From assembly GCA_033558025.1 (NCBI GenBank), contig JAUCEF010000017.1, forward strand, positions 1,550,001 through 1,614,000: a DNA stretch of 64,000 nucleotides, read 5' to 3'. The position numbers and the translations under genes are program-made. Source of the DNA: Phytophthora sp. 'mugwort'. Taxonomy: Eukaryota; Oomycota; Peronosporomycetes; Peronosporales; Peronosporaceae. Below the pieces are notes generated by a model. The model saw nothing but the letters and a program-made list of their open reading frames with translations, did no database searches and was not told the origin of the DNA. Below are positions 59,176-64,000 of the stretch, in pieces (position 1 is the first letter of the stretch; each line of letters opens with the position of its first letter).

Positions 59176-62100
59176 TCGGAACTGCCCGTCGCCTGTGATG
59201 TAGCGGGATCGGTCGAAATACGATTAAGACCCGATCCGCTTACCAACTGCACCCAGACACCGACTAACGGAGGGGGTTCTCCGATGATCCGTGGTCAGCT
59301 GAACTTTGTCTCACCTTGTGTACCCGTCGGTAGGCAGGATCTGCTCTCTTGGGTCTCTGAAGGATGCAGCGATGTAAAGTCTTGAACGTCCGGCGGGACG
59401 CGGGAACGTGGAGCAGCGCGGAAGTCTTCGCTCTGCTGCCGTTATTCCGTTATTGATTCCGATCTGAGGTAATCGACCTTCGACCGGGGGCCTGGGCTTG
59501 ATTCGAGGCCGAGATTGCCATGTGGCGTTATTCCTTTCCTTTCTTTGAGTTGCTTGCCGCTTCCTTTATCGGGATCTTGCGAGTTGAGAGTCGAAGCGGT
59601 CGTCGGCCATGCACTGAATGCCGATCGATCGAGGTATGCGCTTGAGCAGAGTTCGCTAGCGTGGTGGAGGGTCGGCCAATATATGATCCGATTCTCTCAC
59701 CGCGACGCTAGATCTGCTGCCTTGGACTAGTTGATACCTTAGAGGGCCAATGTAGATCCCTTCCTGCAGTACTTAAAAACGCCTAAGCCGCAATGCAAAT
59801 TCGAGTCTGATTGTTGTTTATCCTTTTCTTGTCCTATCCTCTCATCCTGGAACCTATCTCATACCACCTTCATCTCCTGAATCTTGCCCTTCTTCCACCA
59901 TTCGACACGTACCGTCCTCACACTTGCCAATCCCGAGAAAGATTGCTGATCGAGTCCCGATCTGCCAGATCGCGGATGTTAGAACATGTAGGCCGACCTG
60001 TGAACAACGATCGGCCCGATATGTCAGAACTCATACAGATCTGCCAGATCAAGGATGTCAGAACCTGTGCCGATCGCCCGATCTGCCCGATCTCGGGTGG
60101 CGGGGTGTAGGCCAATCGGCGGATGCCGGATCAGCCCGATCTCCGAGCCTTGAACGCCTGATGGGCCTGATCTTCTGAACCTTGAATGTCAGATCTGCCA
60201 GATCTGCCAGATCCGCTATCGATCGGCTCGATCTCGATTGCAAGATCGATCCGCTCTGACCGATCTCGGACGACGGGGTGCAGACTGATCTGCGGACGCC
60301 GGATCAGCCCGATCTTCCGAACCTTGAACGTTGGATCGGCTTGATCTGCCCACTATCGATCGGCTCGATCCCGATTGCAAGATCGATCCGGCCTGTCCGA
60401 TCTCGGGGACAGGGTGTAGTCCGATCTGCGGAAGCCGGATCAGCTTGATTTCTAACAATTTGTATGTGTGGTCGGTTCGATCTGCCGGATCCCATCATCG
60501 ATCGGTTTGATCTCGAATATCATATCGACTTGACTTGTCTGATCGCGATCGACCGAGTATATCCCATCCCGCGGACGCCGGATCAGCATGATCGGGGTCC
60601 GACCGTGGTCAAACTGGAGTTAGATCCTGTTAGGTCGACTTCGTCGTCATTGACCAGTCCTGATCTCTTGTCTCCATCCATTCCCCCGATCCAGGCTTCG
60701 AGTATCCATCCGATCCCCAATTGGTCGGATGAGCACGGTAACAGATCTGTGTTAGGTGGTTGCTCGACCCTGTTTTCCTTCCCTGTCGTCAAAGCATCCC
60801 CCTTGCGCCCCGGATAAGTCGAATATCGCCCCGCCTTTATCTCGTATCTTGATCCGGCTCGATCGTTCTCTCTCATCACAGCTGAGGCCGCCTTTCTCAC
60901 CAATCTGGCCATTTCTGGGGATCAGATATTCTTGGTTGACCCTTCTCCACAGCCCCACCAGCGGGCTCCGCCCATAGCGGAGAGTGCGACATGTGTCACA
61001 AGGGAGGGGGAGGATGGCGGTACGGACCGCGGGAGCGGCGGCACGTATATCTCGAGGCCCTCTCCGCCGTCGTCAAGCTATCTTCCTCGATTTCTTGAGT
61101 TCGATTCGGCGAAAATAAGCTTTGCAGTCGTCGGCAGTGACGCGAACGCCCTTGTGCACGATAAGATAAAAACCAAACTGAGATGTATGAGATGTATTTA
61201 CCTGTATTCAGTGTCTACTGCTAGGAGATCCCTGTGGTACCTCCTACCTACTCCTACCATGAATCCTACAACTTCCATTGCACCTAGATACATCTGCCCC
61301 TTTCCGGCCTCCTGCTCCTCTCCTCCAGCTCCTCCACCCGCAACTGGCGACTTGCACTCTGCATCCTTTGGATTAAAGCTTGCATCCTTCGGGTACGTAT
61401 CAGTGCCAGCTCAGATGCGATTCGGTGAGAGTTCTCATCCGTAGAGCACAGCCTCATCGGAGTAACAGCAAGCGCAATATCAGCACGGCTAAGGAGAAAG
61501 CTAGCAATTTCAGCAAGTCGAGTAACTCGACCGGTCTCTTCAGCAGTACTTAGGAATAACTGAACGTGAATTTACAGTTGACTTGCTCCTGAGGCGCTGG
61601 TCATCTAAGGATGATGGTGATTCTCCAGCTCTTTCCCGCCGACGCATTTCAGATCGTGCACCAGATGACTCGGCACGTCTGCTCCTTGTCGTGATGCTAG
61701 ATCGGCTTCAACAGCATGCGTGCATCTGCCGGACGAACAACACGATCGTTCCCCCTTCACTGCAGCGAGAGCTCCACGGCTATTAAGGGCGAAAATCGAC
61801 GCAGTAGTTTGCGTACTAGCAAAGCTGCACATCGTTAGGGGCATCATACACCACAATGCAGTTCACATCGAGATCCCGTAGCATTTTATTCTGCAAAAAA
61901 AACACTTCTAAATGGAGATTGCAAAAAACAAAGTATACAGTGCTCTTAACTTGTTTTGCATTTTGCGGTGCAAGAATGTCGGAAATGGAAAAAAAAACTC
62001 TTAACCGATTGCAGTAATCTGCCTCAAAGTGAAGTCACAAGAAATTATAACCTTTATAAATTGGTATCGGAGTATGTGTACATTTTGATGAGTTTTGCCT

Positions 62101-62494
62101 TAGTATCTTCAAGTCTTTATGCAGCTAAATTCTTTATTGAGGCAGATTACTGTACCAAGTTCCCCATACAAAAGTGCATGCAAGATGCAATGTTCAAAGC
62201 GCTTTTGAGTTTCCTAATGTTGAGGATAGTGTGGTCAGTTCGTGTACGCTGGTGGTCTTGCTGTATACTGGCGACCAAGACTCCTTGCAGCGACGTCCAG
62301 GAAGTATCAAGTTTGAGACTCCGAATGCACACTCATCTCATGTACGCTCATTGACACACCCCAAAACATTACGCTCCTTTCTTCAATCCTCTATAACTAT
62401 CTATGCTAACTGTAGCTATGGTAATCATTTTTTTGTAATGCACAGCCTGCATTACGGACGCCATTGCCAGATTCGACGGGCGAGACGAGAGAAC
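59176..62494. other. Repeat-rich region without supported gene
   Basis: 59180-59900 is probably LTR or leader sequence of the Gypsy remnant (pyrimidine-rich, no open frame of interest). 59930-60620 is a GATC-rich tandem repeat. 60780-61444 has an open frame with frame changes (FSLITAEAAFLTNLAISGDQ and a long Pro/Ser-rich tail), perhaps a transposon gag, not assigned. 61445-62494 shows no gene; it contains the promoter of the third HECT gene. Confidence 0.35.
60121..60600. repeat. GATC-rich tandem repeat, about 136-173-bp units
   Basis: The core GGA(C/T/A)GCCGGATCAGC recurs at 60121, 60294, 60430 and 60573 (spacing 173, 136, 143), each within a longer related unit including CGATCGGCTCGATC and AAGATCGATCCG. 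GATC occurs dozens of times. Related but less regular sequence extends left to about 59930. Confidence 0.7.
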
Positions 62495-64000
62495 ATGCAG
62501 GCCGTTCTAGGCTTCCTCGTGGTGCTGGCCATCATCGCACTGCTCTTCTTCTTTCTGAGCATACTCGCCCGGCGCGCATACATCCGCCGCCAGCTCTCAC
62601 TGGAGCTGCACGCGCCGCTGCTCAAGTGCGCACAAGCCGGTCGTGTTCTCGTCTGGGTACCATCATTCGCCTAACTCTGTCGTACCTTAATACGCTTGCA
62701 GCAGCGCGGACGATCGCCGTCTGGACGCAGCACTGAGAGACGCAGAGGAAGGTTTCAACGTGTGTTCGGTCTGCAGCTTCGAGAACTTTAAGCGCTTCAA
62801 GTTCTGCACAGTCTGCGGAGAGGCCATCGTCAGAGATGAACAGGATGGAGGTGGCGGTGGCATTTCCGGCAAGAAACGACACGCCCATTTGTTGTTCTTG
62901 CCGGTGTTTAAGCGTGAGAAGAGGGTGGAGCTAGCCACGGCGGCACCTCCGAAGCAACCAACGCGGCGACGTGTACGTGCTCAGCGACGCAAGGAGTGGA
63001 CGAGGAAAGTGGACGTTGAAGGTCGTGCATATTGGTTCAGGGATGGCCGATGGAAAGACGCGCTGTTTGCGGGGTTTGTTCTGACATTTCAGTCTGCAGA
63101 TGCGATCTCTGACACGCACACAAAGTCATCGTTGGACTCGACGACGATACAAAACAGACAGAAATCTGTCATAGAAGAGCAGTCGGATGGAACAGACATT
63201 TTTGTTGATACAAACTCTCTTGGATCGAATATCCCCGAACCAGAACCAGAACACGAACACAATGCATACGGGAATGCTGAGGGCATCGAGCAAGATAGCG
63301 CCCAGCAGCTATTGGTAGGATCGGTTGACGATTGCATTGCTACGTTAGTACGAGGCACCCAGGAGCAGCACGCTATGCTTATTCCGTCACCTGATACTGC
63401 CGTGGATGCCTCGATGCTGCCTCTCGACATTGGGTTTAAACCCAAAGCTGAACGAAGCGACGACAAAGGTGACACACCATCAATGCCTCTAACCGAGACA
63501 ATGTCACTTGCTGCAAAAGACTTCCCATCAAAATACGCTTATTTCGTCACTGTAACATCGGCGCTGCTCGTTCCTGCGGAAAAGGAGCACTTGCGGCTCA
63601 ACGTGGAGCGTGCAAATGTGTTCGATGACTCGATGGAGTCTTTGGCTATCATCCCACTCCAGAATGTGCACTCTGTCCTGCGTATTAATTTCCTCGATGA
63701 AAGTGGTGTTGACGCTGGTGGACTGCATCGTGAGTGGTTTATGCTACTGAATGAGATGCTTGTGGATGTTGCCCGTGGACTCTTTGTATGCACCAACAAG
63801 AATGAGCAAACCTACTTTTTTAATCCGTGCTCGAATGCGGATTTCTTGCCCGATCAGCTCCTGCATCTGTATGCAACAGGTCGACTTCTGGGTCGCGCAC
63901 TACTTGAAGGCTCCATGCTGTGCTTTCATCTGGCACCTCCTCTGCTAAAGATAATGCTTGGCTATCCATTAACTTTTGCAGACGTGGAAGACCTCGACCC
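62495..64000 (+). CDS. Membrane-anchored zinc-finger HECT ubiquitin ligase, copy 3 (partial)
   Basis: Exon 1 62495-62625 and exon 2 from 62702, running off the window. N-terminal membrane span MQAVLGFLVVLAIIALLFFF followed by RRAYIRR. The finger is VCSVCSFENFKRF, FCTVCGEAI. Then RRKEWTRKVDVEGRAYWFR, a low-complexity linker, and HECT: FPSKYAYFVTVTSALLVPAE, LRINFLDESGVDAGGLHREW, TYFFNPCSNADFLPD, RALLEGSMLCFHLAPPLLKI. The last visible codons are in FADVEDLD, so the C-lobe with the catalytic Cys is outside. The intron here is absent from copy 2. Frame open throughout, so probably functional. Confidence 0.85.

Noticed and set aside
59918..60498. Several open frames on both strands
   Set aside because: All are translations of the GATC-rich repeat; no start context or domain.
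61956..62354. 132-codon plus-strand frame with hydrophobic stretches
   Set aside because: AT-rich, no family, frame not supported by neighbouring exons; probably transposon-derived or chance.

Overview
The window looks like nuclear DNA of an oomycete, most likely a Phytophthora or downy-mildew relative. Genes are dense and use the standard code. Introns are short (mostly 60-150 bp, GT...AG). Two start regions carry oomycete-type initiator sequences (GCTCATT/TTCATT). The transposon families (MULE with a Ulp1 protease, pogo-like DDE, Polinton, Copia, Gypsy) match those usual in Peronosporales. Species cannot be named from sequence alone.

Layout. 1-6.9 kb is a cell-division and meiosis block: the end of a signal-peptidase-complex subunit 2 gene, MAD2 (-), a divergent many-exon MSH5 (+), and convergent to it a small four-exon gene (-) with a KEN box and a canonical D-box that I call a securin-like APC/C substrate. 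6.9-27.2 kb is a transposon graveyard: a MULE split by a Copia element with a perfect 5-bp target duplication, a pogo-like transposase pseudogene with introns, then a partial Polinton (protein-primed DNA polymerase B with an embedded HNH domain, chromodomain integrase, small accessory ORFs).

27.2-42 kb is gene-rich: a small unknown gene, nardilysin-like M16 protease, PDE6D-like prenyl-binding protein, RNF32-like RING/IQ/RING protein, a TFIIB-like zinc-ribbon protein with C2H2 fingers, mitochondrial DNL-type zinc finger protein, a secreted repeat/EGF protein and mitochondrial N-acetylglutamate synthase. 42-46 kb holds a decayed hAT-like transposon and a 44-nt perfect palindrome.

46.2-52 kb encodes an EndoU ribonuclease with an added IQ motif, an unrecognised protein built of two internal repeats, and the dynactin subunit ARP10/ACTR10. 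52-64 kb is an array of three related membrane-anchored HECT ubiquitin ligases (one dead, one intact, one running off the window), with a Gypsy gag remnant and a GATC-rich tandem repeat between the second and third.

For eight spliced genes (MAD2, securin-like, the small 27.2 kb gene, nardilysin, PDE6D, TFIIB-like, secreted repeat protein, EndoU) I set exon borders by hand and the summed coding length is a multiple of three, as it is for the three-exon repeat protein; the others are given as outer limits with visible landmarks. Most likely leads for something undescribed: the TM-zinc finger-HECT family, the EndoU-IQ fusion, the two-repeat protein and the securin candidate.
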